Origin: CAZDKK01 sp964506245
GTDB taxonomy: Bacteria; Eisenbacteria; RBG-16-71-46; CAIMUX01; WJJG01
DNA: 64,000 nt
Direction of reading: 5' to 3'
Assembly (NCBI GenBank): GCA_964506245.1
Contig: CAZDKK010000005.1
Coordinates: 62,001 to 126,000 of the forward strand
The notes below the pieces were generated by a model. That model was not told where the DNA came from. It saw only the letters and a program-made list of their open reading frames with translations, and did not search any database. The translations under genes and the position numbers were made by a program. Positions within the stretch are counted from its first letter, which is position 1, and every line of letters begins with the position of its first letter. This document shows positions 43,724 through 53,112 of the stretch, piece after piece.

Positions 43724-45877
43724 ATGAGACGCGCCATCCTGCTCGCGATGCTCGGCCTGTCGTTCACCGCATCTTCCACATCGGCCAATTGCGTCGAGTA
43801 CGCTGATCATCTCCACTGGGTGGGTGGAATCAGCCAGCCCGGTGGAACGCTAGCCGTGGCGGTTCGAGGGCAACGCGCCTATGTCGTCACAGCCGGGAAT
43901 CCCTCATTCAGAGTCGTCAACATATCGGATCCGCGGCATCTACATGCGTTGGGCAGTGTCAGCCTCCCGTACTACGGTTGGGTCATTGCCGTCTCGGGCA
44001 CCTATGCCTACGTCGCGGCTCTTGGTGGGGGGCTGTGCGTGATCGACATCAGCTCCTCCTCCAATCCTCACATCGAGGGGCACCTCCAGACCGACGCCCA
44101 CGGTTTGGATATCGCGGGTACCTATGTGTATGTGACCGGCAACTCGGCGCTGCAGGTGGTGGATGTCTCTGATCCGGCCCAACCGCAGATCGTCGGCAGC
44201 GTGTACATCTCGGACCACGGATCACGAGTGGTCGTCTCGGGCAACTATGCATACGTCGGCGGATGGAGTGGACTGTCGGTGGTCGACGTGACTGATCCCT
44301 CGCACCCGTCCGTCGTAGCTGAGCTTCCCTTGTCGGGCGAAACAAGCGGGATTGACCTTTTGGGCTCGACGGTCTTCGCGGCTGGCGACTACGGCTTCAA
44401 GATCATCAGTGTTCTCGATCCTCACGACCCGCACCTGGTGGGGAGCGCCAGCCTGCCGATTGCGGGCGAGGGCCTGGTTGTCTCGGGCGAGTATGTCTAT
44501 GTTGGCGAGTCATCCGGCCTGTTTGTCTTCGATGTCTCCGATCCGCAGAATCCCGAGTTGGCCGGATGCATCCTGGATCATGTCAAGGGCGTGGCCTTGT
44601 CCGACTCCTACGCCTGCACGGCGGGCGGGGATCTCAGTGTGCTCGACATCTCGAACCCCCGAAGTCCAAAGTTGTTAGGGGCTGCCGGCGAGTTCTGCGG
44701 GGACGTGGTGGTGTCGGGCGATTACGCCTATTCGGCCGCCGGCGACTTCGGTCTCCAGGTGATCGAGGTGACCGATCCTGCCAACCCGCAGATCGTCGGC
44801 GCCATCGCCACGGAGGGTCCGGCCGGGGGGGTGGCTGTTTCAGGCGAATTGGTCTATATCGCCACTCGAACGGGGTGGCTCCAGGTCTTCGACGCGGCGA
44901 ATGCGGCGGACCCAGTGCCCGTGGGCAGTCTCCCCCCTCCGATAGAGACATCGAGCCCCTCGGCCGCATTCAGCTGCGCTGTGACCGTGTGCGACGGCTT
45001 CGCTTACATGGCCAACTTCGACTATGGACTCTCTGTGATCGATGTCACCGATCGTCGCGCGCCCCGCTGGGCCGGCGGCGTGAGGACTCCTTCCGGTGGG
45101 GCCTCGGGCGTCGCGGTTGCGGGTGACTACGCCTATGTCGGGGATGGCTGCTTTGGCCTCAAGGTGATCGACATCTCCGATCCGCATGCTCCCCACATCG
45201 TGGCGGGAGCTGGGGCGGGGGGCTATGCCGAGGACGTGGCGCTGCACGATCACTACGCCTATGTCGCGGCGTGGAACGGCCACTTTCAGATCTTCGACAT
45301 CGCCGACCCTCTGCACCCGTACGTTGTGAGCGTCCTGGAATGGCCATGCTATCCGGTGGGTGTGACGCCTTCAGGTACGTATGCCTACATCGTAGGGTAC
45401 AGTGGCTTTCACGTCGCTGACCTCTCCGATCCTGAGAATCCGTTGCTCGTCGGCAGCATCGGCCTGGGGGTGTGGCCGGGCACAATCCGCGCTGTGGCTG
45501 TCACGGACAGCTTCGCGTATCTGGCCGCGGAATCCGAGGGTCTGCGAATCGCACCGGTCCAGTGCGGGCCGCCCGGCCCTGCCGATGCGACTGGCTGGGT
45601 GCCGCTCTTGACCACGACACCCGTCCTGAGTCACCCGATGGCTGGCGGGATGCTTCGCCTGAGCATGCCTACCCGGCTCCATGTCCGCGCGTCGGTCCAT
45701 GACGTCACGGGCCGGCAGATTCAGTGTCTGTTCGACGGAGTCCTCGATGCCGGGTGGCACACTCTGGCATGGAACGGTCGCGATGATCAGGGCAGGAGGG
45801 TGGGGCGGGGCCTCTATCTGACTCGCGTTGCGACATCGGCCGGGACCGCCGCCGGCAGGTTCGTGCTGGTTCGTTGA
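43724..45877 (+). CDS. Secreted LVIVD-repeat beta-propeller protein with FlgD-like tail (copy 2)
   Basis: A 717-residue exported protein. It has a short clean signal peptide (about 1-21, ending TSA), then NCVEYADHLHWVGG, matching the start of the paralogue at 34497. About twelve or thirteen LVIVD units follow, more diverged from one another than in copy 1, with SGTYAYVAA and LQVVDVSDPAQPQIVGSV strands. The FlgD-type tail (about 635-717) reads VRASVHDVTGRQIQ, LAWNGRDDQGRRV and GLYLTRVA, ending in RFVLVR. GAGGAGG precedes the ATG. The shared mature N-terminus and tail with divergent middles suggest a display scaffold with variable propeller content. Confidence 0.9.
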   Translation: MRRAILLAMLGLSFTASSTSANCVEYADHLHWVGGISQPGGTLAVAVRGQRAYVVTAGNPSFRVVNISDPRHLHALGSVSLPYYGWVIAVSGTYAYVAALGGGLCVIDISSSSNPHIEGHLQTDAHGLDIAGTYVYVTGNSALQVVDVSDPAQPQIVGSVYISDHGSRVVVSGNYAYVGGWSGLSVVDVTDPSHPSVVAELPLSGETSGIDLLGSTVFAAGDYGFKIISVLDPHDPHLVGSASLPIAGEGLVVSGEYVYVGESSGLFVFDVSDPQNPELAGCILDHVKGVALSDSYACTAGGDLSVLDISNPRSPKLLGAAGEFCGDVVVSGDYAYSAAGDFGLQVIEVTDPANPQIVGAIATEGPAGGVAVSGELVYIATRTGWLQVFDAANAADPVPVGSLPPPIETSSPSAAFSCAVTVCDGFAYMANFDYGLSVIDVTDRRAPRWAGGVRTPSGGASGVAVAGDYAYVGDGCFGLKVIDISDPHAPHIVAGAGAGGYAEDVALHDHYAYVAAWNGHFQIFDIADPLHPYVVSVLEWPCYPVGVTPSGTYAYIVGYSGFHVADLSDPENPLLVGSIGLGVWPGTIRAVAVTDSFAYLAAESEGLRIAPVQCGPPGPADATGWVPLLTTTPVLSHPMAGGMLRLSMPTRLHVRASVHDVTGRQIQCLFDGVLDAGWHTLAWNGRDDQGRRVGRGLYLTRVATSAGTAAGRFVLVR

Positions 45878-45902
45878 TGCCGGCGATTCTGCTGGGCGCC
45901 AT

Positions 45903-46070
45903 TCCCAGGCCGGTCTGGCCCTCGAGCCGCTCAACTTCCTGCGCCATCTGGCCGCACTCGTCCCCGCACCCTGCCCGCGCAGCCGCAACCCGGGGCCTTT
46001 GCCAATCGCGACCCGCGCGGCGCCCATCGCTCAACCTTTGCCGGCGCGCCAGCGGCAGCGGACTCACAAG
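45903..46070 (+). mobile_element. Fragment resembling the C-terminal part of an IS91/Y2-type transposase
   Basis: The plus-strand frame reads SQAGLALEPLNFLRHLAALV and then PAPCPRS. It resembles the segment F-x-P-(LV)-(ED)-FL-x-(RK)-LAALVP-x-PR near the end of putative IS91-family transposases. It is short and has no flanking transposase sequence. The call is tentative. Confidence 0.45.
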
Positions 46071-46189
46071 ATGAAGGTGGATGGCCGGAGCGACATAGGA
46101 GTGTAGGACACGCCGTCGATGGTGGACTTGGGAAGGTCGATGCCGAGCTTGGCGAGCTCACCTACGATCCTGGGTGCACCCCAGGGCGT
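46064..46189 (-). mobile_element. Fragment of an integrase-core transposase
   Basis: The minus-strand frame reads TPWGAPRIVGELAKLGIDLP followed by KSTI, then drifts to a stop. This is the NP-x-WGAPRI-x-GEL-x-KLGI-x-V segment just before the DDE core. It appears to belong to the same broad family as the pieces at 43471, 53241 and 56546. Confidence 0.7.
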
Positions 46190-46212
46190 ACGAGTAGGCT
46201 GGTCAATTCGGG

Positions 46213-46707
46213 TCACTCCGCCGCTTCGGCGCCCGTGGTCCTCCCGAGCAGGGTGACATGGAGCGGCGTCATGCCCTGCTGCTCATAGAACCGCATGGCG
46301 GGCCGATTGGCGGACGCGGTGTAGGCGGTGAAGTACTCGATCCCCTTCGCCCGAAAGAAGGTCTTGGCCTCGATCAGCAGCCGGCGGGCAATACCCTGAC
46401 GGCGATGCTCCGTGCTGACCATCAGGCCGGAGATTTCCCCGACGCCCTTGACCTTCCAGTAGCCAGGCTGCTGCCGCACGTAGACGGTGATGTAGCCGAC
46501 GATCCGGTCGCCGCGCGTAGCGACGAAGACCGCCCTGTGTTCCGTGTCCAGGAATCGTGAGAAGTACTCCACGACGTCGCTGTCCTGTAGCGCATCGATC
46601 TGGAAGAACTCCTCGTGATGAATCGCGTACTCGTCAAAGAACTCGCGGGACAGCTCGATGAGATCCCGGAGGTTATCCTGCCTCCGCAACCTTCTGATCG
46701 TCACCAT
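46213..46707 (-). CDS. GNAT-family N-acetyltransferase
   Basis: A 164-residue single-domain GNAT. The acetyl-CoA-binding core is GEISGLMVSTEHRRQGIARR (about 95-114), with a C-terminal FYEQQGM typical of the fold. The N-terminal half gives the acceptor-side helices (LIELSREFFDEYAIHHEEFF). The substrate is unknown; candidates are an amino acid, peptide or drug. AGGAGGG precedes the ATG at 46707. Confidence 0.88.
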   Translation of the reverse strand: MVTIRRLRRQDNLRDLIELSREFFDEYAIHHEEFFQIDALQDSDVVEYFSRFLDTEHRAVFVATRGDRIVGYITVYVRQQPGYWKVKGVGEISGLMVSTEHRRQGIARRLLIEAKTFFRAKGIEYFTAYTASANRPAMRFYEQQGMTPLHVTLLGRTTGAEAAE

Positions 46708-46921
46708 GCTCTAGCCCTCCTGCCGCGCCCCCACCAGGCCCACCGGTCACGCTCCATCGCGCCGCCACTGCCGATCGTCCGGTCCTTCGAAGCCGGCTGT
46801 CAATGCCTTCACGTTCGGTCCCGCAGACATCCGGCCTCCCGGCACGGCACGGAGTGTCCACCTGAGCTGCGATTCTCGCCCCGCTTCCCCGTTAACCACT
46901 GAGGAGCGAAGCCCGATCAGG

Positions 46922-47188
46922 TCAGGAGGCCTGCCGATCCCTGCGCCCGACCGTCAGGGGGTTGAACCCGTGGCTGATGGAGAAGGATTGGACCTCCGAT
47001 GGCGGGTTGCGCAGGAACAGCCTGTGGTGCAGCAGCTCGATGGATAGCTGCGTGGGAACGTCGAAGGCCGTGCCCGACCAGATCTCGCAGCGCCAGTCGT
47101 CGCGTTCGGTCCCCATGGCCTCCGGCGCCAGGAGCAATCCGGCCAGCAGCCCGGCAAAGGCCACCCGACTCGAGAGGTGAAACCCCAT
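46922..47188 (-). CDS. Small exported protein, possibly a truncated outer-membrane protein
   Basis: An 88-residue frame with a plausible signal peptide (about 1-25, ending PEAMG) followed by DDWRCEIWSGTAFDVPTQLS. That segment looks like the first strands of outer-membrane proteins with a WSGTAWNVPTPL-type start. The next 35 residues do not continue such a barrel, so the gene may be cut by a rearrangement. The ribosome site is weak. Confidence 0.4.
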   Translation of the reverse strand: MGFHLSSRVAFAGLLAGLLLAPEAMGTERDDWRCEIWSGTAFDVPTQLSIELLHHRLFLRNPPSEVQSFSISHGFNPLTVGRRDRQAS

Positions 47189-47264
47189 CGTCCGGCAGCG
47201 CCGTCCGGTGGCTCCGGCGGCGACCCTGCCGGACACCTACCGCCGGGCGCCGCTCGCCGACCGG

Positions 47265-47414
47265 TTACTGCCAGGAGAGGTCGTACGTCCCAGGCGCGAG
47301 AGTGCCGTCCATCAAGAGCCCCACGAGCCTCCCGACGACGGCACAGACTTCAAAGCTCACGTGATCCGACCTCTGGATCTCACAGGAGACTTCAGGTCCA
47401 GTGGGCGGTGGTGG
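47265..47414 (-). pseudogene. Remnant of a FlgD-like C-terminal tail
   Basis: Directly after the stop of the radical SAM gene, and in its frame, the minus strand reads HVSFEVCAVVGRLVGLLMDG, then TLAPGTYDLSWQ and a stop. It resembles the V-x-L-x-V-x-D-x-x-G-R-x-V-x-x-L strand and the G-x-H-x-(VL)-x-W strand of the FlgD tails at 30602, 34497 and 43724. No start or upstream domain remains. Confidence 0.55.
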
Positions 47415-48245
47415 TCAGTTGTTGGGATTGGGAGATCGTCGGCTACGAGATCGCCCGGAGATGGCGCACACGTTGAGCTTCGCCTGGAACACGGTCTTCA
47501 CACGGATGCCGCGGCTGCGCAGGGTTTTGGACAACCTCTCCGACTGCGTCTTGAAGAAGGAATCCTTCAGAGCATCCAACAGGCCGTGGCGGGCATAGAA
47601 GCACTTCACAGCCGAGGTGTAGTTCATCCGGTCAATGAGGACTCGGTCGGCGGCCTTGCTCAGGAGGGCGGCCAACCGTTCGGGGTTTCCCGGCAGGAGC
47701 GGACCGGCGAACGCGAACGTCGCCACGCCGGCAGCCTTGAATTCACGCAGGACTTCAATTCGCTCCGCGATCGGCGAGGCATGCGGCTCGAGGAGCCTGG
47801 CCATGGCCTCGTCCTCGGTCGCGATGGTGAAGCCGACTTCGGCACTGCGAAGCCTACGGATGAGGTCGAGGTCACGGCGGACGCGGGCCGACTTCGTCTG
47901 GATCACGACCGGGAAGTCATGCCCGACCAGGATCTCGAGCATGCGGCGGGTCAACGCGTACCGACCTTCGAGCGGCTGGTAGGGGTCGCATACCGAGGCG
48001 ATCCAGATCGACCCCCGCCTTGCCCTGACGATCTGCTTGGCCAGCAAAGCGGGGGCGTTGACCTTGACGTCGACGAACTCGCCCCAAGGTTCGCTGTGAC
48101 CGCTGTACCGCCGCATGAAGAGCGCCGCGTAGCAGTAAACGCAGCCGATGCCACAGCCGGTGTACGGATTGACACAGTAGTCGTGGATCTTGGAGGGGTT
48201 GAGGATCGACTTGGCCTCGATCTCGCGGACAACGGGTCGGCTCAT
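47415..48245 (-). CDS. Radical SAM protein of the SplB/Rv2578c-like group
   Basis: A 276-residue radical SAM enzyme. The cluster-binding motif is CGIGCVYCY (Cys31, Cys35, Cys38, a CX3CX2C), set in the NPYTG context typical of this group. The barrel continues with VCDPYQPLEGRYALTRRMLE and IQTKSARVRRDLDLI. Members are spore-photoproduct-lyase-like in fold but occur widely in non-spore-formers, with mostly unknown substrates. The ribosome site is weak (TAGGGGT beside the ATG). It is divergent from the iron-sulfur protein gene at 48420, with 174 bases between. Confidence 0.85.
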   Translation of the reverse strand: MSRPVVREIEAKSILNPSKIHDYCVNPYTGCGIGCVYCYAALFMRRYSGHSEPWGEFVDVKVNAPALLAKQIVRARRGSIWIASVCDPYQPLEGRYALTRRMLEILVGHDFPVVIQTKSARVRRDLDLIRRLRSAEVGFTIATEDEAMARLLEPHASPIAERIEVLREFKAAGVATFAFAGPLLPGNPERLAALLSKAADRVLIDRMNYTSAVKCFYARHGLLDALKDSFFKTQSERLSKTLRSRGIRVKTVFQAKLNVCAISGRSRSRRSPNPNN

Positions 48246-48419
48246 ACCCCTATTCTACGCTGCCCCTCGTCATTCCTCATCACCGCAGCACCGAGGCACT
48301 GCCGCACGCCAATCGCTTGGGGGGGGCGTATCGGACACCGTATCCCTTGGGCCTGGACCGGGTGTAGGATTCCCTCAGCAGTGGAAGCACCGCCAAGCTG
48401 ATCGAGAGGAGGATCAGGC

Positions 48420-49298
48420 ATGTGCCAGTTCTGCACCGAGCACGGCGAGGGGAAGAAGTGGTACCTCCAGATGAAGAACTACGCCGACGAGCTTCTTCAC
48501 GCGGAATTGTCCCCGCGGCAACAGGAGGCTGTCCGAGCCAAGACACGTTCCGAGTGGATTGAGCGCTTCCTCGACTGTTACGAGAAGCCGGCCGCCACGG
48601 GCATTCCGAGATCTCTCGCCGAGGTTGGGATGGCGATCGCCGCGACCGCTGAGCTGCGCGGCTCCGCTGCGAGCGAGGAGGAGATTCTGGAGCAGCGGAA
48701 GATCACGCACTTCGGGCAGGTGCTGCCCATCGAGGACGTGGAGAAGGTCATCGAACGGGCGGATTCGATCACGCGCATGCCCTGCGGCTGTCGCTTCCTG
48801 TCCACGGGCAAGACCAGAGCCCGGTACTGCTTCGGGTTAGGTGTCACAGCGTCGGGGGCCCTCAGGGACTTGCCGGACCGGTCCTCGTCCCTCGAGGTCC
48901 TCGCCAAGGAAGATGCCAAGCGCATGATCCGGGAGTTCGACCGGGAAGGACTGATCCACAGCGTCTGGACGGGCGTGACACCGTACCTGATCGGGATCTG
49001 CAACTGCGACCGTGACTGCCTGGCCTACCGGGGATACATCGAAAACCGGGGCGTGCCGAGCTTCTTTCGGGCCGAGTACATCTGCCAGGTGGATGCGGAC
49101 CTGTGCAGCGGCTGCAAGGAGTGCCTCAAGCAGTGCCAGTTCGGGGCGCAGTTCTACTCATCCCTATTGGGCAAGGTCTACATCGATCCAAGCCGCTGCT
49201 TCGGCTGCGGCGTCTGTCGCGCCGCCTGCCCGACCGACGCCATTCGGCTCGTGCCCAGAGAAGAGGAGCCGCGGGCCGCCGGGATCTGGCTGAAGTGA
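48420..49298 (+). CDS. 4Fe-4S ferredoxin-type protein with a Cys-rich N-terminal domain
   Basis: A 292-residue soluble protein. The C-terminus is a two-cluster ferredoxin: CSGCKECLKQCQ (229-240) and CFGCGVCRAACP (260-271). The first 215 residues hold further Cys groups: MCQFC at the very N-terminus, CGCRF (122-126), YCFG (137) and CNCDRDC (194-200), enough for another metal site. I do not know a named family for this part. A cytoplasmic electron-transfer or sensor role is likely. GAGAGGAGGA lies a few bases before the ATG. It converges on the NTPase/WD40 gene and has no operon partner. Confidence 0.82.
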   Translation: MCQFCTEHGEGKKWYLQMKNYADELLHAELSPRQQEAVRAKTRSEWIERFLDCYEKPAATGIPRSLAEVGMAIAATAELRGSAASEEEILEQRKITHFGQVLPIEDVEKVIERADSITRMPCGCRFLSTGKTRARYCFGLGVTASGALRDLPDRSSSLEVLAKEDAKRMIREFDREGLIHSVWTGVTPYLIGICNCDRDCLAYRGYIENRGVPSFFRAEYICQVDADLCSGCKECLKQCQFGAQFYSSLLGKVYIDPSRCFGCGVCRAACPTDAIRLVPREEEPRAAGIWLK

Positions 49299-49326
49299 GG
49301 CCGAGGGGTTGCACGGCAGGTGCGGC

Positions 49327-52300
49327 TCAGGGGTTCCACTCCGGAACCTCGGCCCAGCCGGGGAACGGGCCGGCCTCGATCTTCCAACCGGTCTCGGAGG
49401 ACGGATCGCGCACAGCGCGCAGGTTGGTCAGCGAGCGCAGCTTTGCCAGCAGCTCGTCGTGCGGCAGGGTGTGGAGCGGCGGCCGGGCGAGGTCCGGCAT
49501 GGCCCACAACCGGATCGTGCTGTCATCGCCGGTGGAAGCGATCCAGCGGCCATCGGGCGACACCACGACGGTCCACACCGGCCCCGTGTGGCCGAACAGG
49601 AGGCGCGGCTCCTCGCCGCTGATCGGTCCGACGCGGATGATGCCATCCTGGCCACCGGTCACGAGGATCGTGCCGGATGGATCGAGGGCGAACACCCCGA
49701 GCCGGTTGCCATGCGAGGTGATCTCCCGCGTCGCGCCCGAGGCAAGATCGAAGACCGAGAGCGTCGAGGTCTGACCGGCCTGGTCGGCCCCATCGAGGCG
49801 CACGATCGTCCGGGGGTCGCGGCTGGCAAGGAGCATGTAGCTGGTCTGCCACTCCTGCCGGCACGGTCGGAGCTGGAGACTTGTTCCGGTCGTGAGGTCC
49901 CACAGGCGCAGTCCGCCATCGCCATCCGTGACCAGGCGCCCGTCCGCGAGCCAGATAGGATGGACCAGGCCATCATCTGGACTACCGCGAGCGTAGCACC
50001 TCTCCTCGTCTGAAGGGCGGGGGTCGAAGGTGCGCTGGGACCCGGTGGCAATTTCCACAATCCGCAGTGAGGTCTCCTCGGGGTTTGTACTACCCTTGGC
50101 GACAACCGCAATGAACCTGCCGCTGGGATCCAGCCCGCCCCCGGCGCCGATCCATATCCACTCGCCCGACCGGCCCCTCAGTTCATGAGTCGCGACCGGA
50201 GATCCGTCGAGCGGCACCAAGAGGATCTTCCCCTCGGAGGGGTACACCGTCAAGGGCATGACCACGAAACGCCCCCTGGGATCCACATCGGTGAGGGAGC
50301 AGCCCACAAGGCCCTGCTGTGACCACAATACACGCATGGCCTCGCCGGCCGCATAGGGATCCAGCGTCCACAACCGCATGGTCCCCTCCTGGTCGGAGAC
50401 CGAGACCAGGCGCCCGTCGAAGGTGAACGCCACAGACACATGCGGCTTCTGTCGGCCGACCACGATTGAGCGTGGGCCCGCCATGTTCCACAGGACGACC
50501 GGCGCGACGCAGACGCCCGCGAGCCATGCTCCGTCCGGGCTGAACTTGAACTGGTTGATATAGGTCAGCTCGCTGGCGAGCAAGGGCATCGGCTCCGCCG
50601 TGCGGGGAGCAGCCAGGTCGAAGAGATAGAGCGAGCGCGGCCCCATCGCTGTGTTCCCGGGGCCCGCGGCGAGATATCGCCCATTGGGGTCGAGGCCGAG
50701 GAGCCGGGCATCCGCGGGGCTCTTGAGTGTGCGCGCCAGGCGGCCCAACGCCACGTCCCAGATGCGCACCTCGCCCTGGTCATCGCTGGTGACGAACCGG
50801 TCGCGCCACGGCAGGACCGAGAGACGGACATCGCCTCGGTGGATTCCGAACTCCCGCGGCGGCGTACAAAGGGCATCGAGCCGCTGCTGCACGACCCGAC
50901 CTTCCTGAATCGAGGCGAGCCACGTCTCGCTTGGGTCAGGCCAATAGGTTACGGCGCCGTGCGGTTCCCAACGTCCGAGTACCTGCGCGGTCGAGTCGGC
51001 CAGGGAGAGCCGGCGCAAGAGGCACGAGCTCCGACCGGAAAGCGTGCTGGGATCAGGTGTATAGGTCAGCAGATGGTCGCCGAGGAAATCGAATCCCGTT
51101 TCTGCTGGGAGCTCCAGGGTGCGCTCGAGTCGCCCATCGGGGAGCGTTCGGATCTGCAGGACCGTGCGCGGCTGCGCTCCATAGTCCATGGTCACAAGCC
51201 GCCGGTTGTCCGAAGTCAGGCCCAGGACCGGCTCGTAGGCCCGACTGAGCTGGCGCTTGTCTCCCGTTTCCCGCTCGAAGAGAACGAGACCATCGGCACC
51301 ACCGGCTGCCAGCCAGCGGCCGTCGGAACTCCACGCAGCGCTGTACGTGTTCCTCGGCGTCGGTAGGAAGAGCGCCGGCGGGCCCTGCCAGAGCGCCTCG
51401 ACGGTGAAGTGCCTGGCAGATTCGTTGTCCGCGCGCTCGAGGCTGGCAATGGCGTAGGCCAGTGCCGCGTTGGGGTGATCTCCGAGACACAGCCGCCCGA
51501 GGGAGAGAAGGTTTGCCGCCTCCTGTTGGCGCGCCGCGGTCTCGGCACGACGGGTCTCCGCCACGCTCTTGCGCCACAGCAGCGAGAGGGCCAGCGTGGT
51601 TGCCAGCAGAATCGTCAGCGCGCTGGCGAACGCGACCCGCCTCCGCCGGCGTCGACGGCCCGCCAGCTCCGTCATCGCCCGACCGAAGGACTCCTCCACC
51701 GCGGAGAGGCCGCCGGGGTAGCGCTCCCGCCACACCTGAAACTCACGGAAGGTCGTTCCGGTCCACAGGAGATCGGCGGGCTTCCCTTTCTCATCCCACA
51801 GGCGCGCCACCTGGCGAAGCTGATCCCGCAGCAGCGCACCGTCGGCATCTTGCGCCTGCCAGCGCACCAGCCGTGGCCAGCGTTGCAGCAGGCTCTCGTG
51901 CACGACCTCGATCCGGTGCTGCCGCTCCCCATCGGGCCCTTCGACCTCGAAGCTCGTCAGGAGCCGGGCGTCAACGAGGATCCTGAGAACCTCGCCGGCA
52001 TCGCCACGCTGCTGCTCAGGGAAGACCGAAAGCAGCTCCCCGGAGTCGATCACGTACCGGGTCTGCTGGGCGGTGACGAGATTGCGGAAGAGCTCACGGA
52101 CCGTCGGTTCGCGCTCGCTGCCGATCCGCTCGAGCGTTGCCTCTGCGTGCTGGGCCAGCGCGCCCGAAGCTTCTCCGAGGCGCTGATACGCTTCGCGCGT
52201 CAAGAGCCCCCGTCCTCGATCCCGGTTCTCCCACAGACGGGCCGCAGTGAAGGCGAGCATCGGCAGCGCTCCGCGTTCGCCCTCGATGGCCGCCAACATC

Positions 52301-53112
52301 TCGTCGGCCAGCAACTCGTCTTCGAACCGATAGCCGCAAAGCAGCGCGGGCTGCACGAGCGCCCGGCGCAGCGTGCCTCCCGCCGGCGGTCCGAGCGGCG
52401 TCAACTCCGAGAAGATCGGCGCCAATGCCGCGTACTCGTGGCAGCGGAAGAGGAAATCGTCGCGCAGGACCAGCAGCACATGCACGTCGGCTTCATCGGC
52501 CAGCCTTCCGAGCAGACTCGCGAAGCTGGCCTGGACCTCGGGCCGGCACAGCGTGAAGAGCTCCTCGAACTGATCGACCACGATCAGGGCCTGACCGCAA
52601 CTCTGGCGCCAGCGGCCGGCTGTCTCGATCGCCTGCGTCGGGTCCTCGATGCGCAGGAGCTCTCCCAGGAGTTCGGGGTTCGCCTGTTGACCCGCCGCCA
52701 GCTCCGTTCCGAGGGCTTCCGCCAACGCCGCGAATGGCAATGCCCCCGGCCGGAACAGGATGTGCCGCCAGCCGTCCGGCTTGGCCGGCAGAAGCCCCGC
52801 CTGCAGGAACGATGTCTTCCCGGCCCCCGACGGACCGATGATCGCCAGCAGGTTCGCCGCCGCGAGCTTCTTCCAGACCGCTTCCACTTCGAGTTCGCGG
52901 CCGAAAAAGAACTCGGCGTCCGCTTCCGTGAAGGAGGCGAGGCCCGGGTAGGGACGCTTCTCCTCCGCCCCCGCGATGCGCTGCGGCACCTCCTCCAGCG
53001 CCCGCAGGAGCTCGCCGGCTGAGGCATAGCGCTCCGACGCCTGCGCCGCGACCGCCCGCTCCAGCACGTGCCGCCAGGGGCTGGGGAACAGCTGCACCGG
53101 CTCTCGGCGCAC
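49327..53112 (-). CDS. nSTAND-type NTPase with C-terminal WD40 repeats, kinase domain lost
   Basis: A 1261-codon frame starting with GTG. Residues 1-45 (HVLERAVAAQASERYASAGE, LLRALEEVP) match the last helices of a Pkn-type kinase domain, the rest of which is missing. An nSTAND1 NTPase follows (about 50-400): YPGLASFTEADAEFFFGRE, Walker A GPSGAGKTS (93-101) and a Walker B-like ALIVVDQFEELF (about 174-185). A basic patch and membrane span lie at about 505-531, and WD40 or PD40 repeats from 575 to the end (GHTGPVWTVVVSPDGRWIAS and DDSTIRLWAMPD), closing PFPGWAEVPEW. Full-length relatives run kinase, STAND, WD40. Here a transposase fragment (53241) lies where the kinase should be. It may still be translated. 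Confidence 0.85.
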   Translation of the reverse strand: MRREPVQLFPSPWRHVLERAVAAQASERYASAGELLRALEEVPQRIAGAEEKRPYPGLASFTEADAEFFFGRELEVEAVWKKLAAANLLAIIGPSGAGKTSFLQAGLLPAKPDGWRHILFRPGALPFAALAEALGTELAAGQQANPELLGELLRIEDPTQAIETAGRWRQSCGQALIVVDQFEELFTLCRPEVQASFASLLGRLADEADVHVLLVLRDDFLFRCHEYAALAPIFSELTPLGPPAGGTLRRALVQPALLCGYRFEDELLADEMLAAIEGERGALPMLAFTAARLWENRDRGRGLLTREAYQRLGEASGALAQHAEATLERIGSEREPTVRELFRNLVTAQQTRYVIDSGELLSVFPEQQRGDAGEVLRILVDARLLTSFEVEGPDGERQHRIEVVHESLLQRWPRLVRWQAQDADGALLRDQLRQVARLWDEKGKPADLLWTGTTFREFQVWRERYPGGLSAVEESFGRAMTELAGRRRRRRRVAFASALTILLATTLALSLLWRKSVAETRRAETAARQQEAANLLSLGRLCLGDHPNAALAYAIASLERADNESARHFTVEALWQGPPALFLPTPRNTYSAAWSSDGRWLAAGGADGLVLFERETGDKRQLSRAYEPVLGLTSDNRRLVTMDYGAQPRTVLQIRTLPDGRLERTLELPAETGFDFLGDHLLTYTPDPSTLSGRSSCLLRRLSLADSTAQVLGRWEPHGAVTYWPDPSETWLASIQEGRVVQQRLDALCTPPREFGIHRGDVRLSVLPWRDRFVTSDDQGEVRIWDVALGRLARTLKSPADARLLGLDPNGRYLAAGPGNTAMGPRSLYLFDLAAPRTAEPMPLLASELTYINQFKFSPDGAWLAGVCVAPVVLWNMAGPRSIVVGRQKPHVSVAFTFDGRLVSVSDQEGTMRLWTLDPYAAGEAMRVLWSQQGLVGCSLTDVDPRGRFVVMPLTVYPSEGKILLVPLDGSPVATHELRGRSGEWIWIGAGGGLDPSGRFIAVVAKGSTNPEETSLRIVEIATGSQRTFDPRPSDEERCYARGSPDDGLVHPIWLADGRLVTDGDGGLRLWDLTTGTSLQLRPCRQEWQTSYMLLASRDPRTIVRLDGADQAGQTSTLSVFDLASGATREITSHGNRLGVFALDPSGTILVTGGQDGIIRVGPISGEEPRLLFGHTGPVWTVVVSPDGRWIASTGDDSTIRLWAMPDLARPPLHTLPHDELLAKLRSLTNLRAVRDPSSETGWKIEAGPFPGWAEVPEWNP

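Larger units (their letters stand above)
45878..46212. other. Gap filled with transposase debris
   Basis: 335 bases between the LVIVD-2 gene and the acetyltransferase. It is mostly made of two unrelated transposase fragments on opposite strands, annotated separately. No promoter or terminator was recognised. Confidence 0.6.

Noticed and set aside
49299..49326. Terminator between the ferredoxin-type gene and the NTPase/WD40 gene
   Set aside because: The 28-base gap has no stable inverted repeat.
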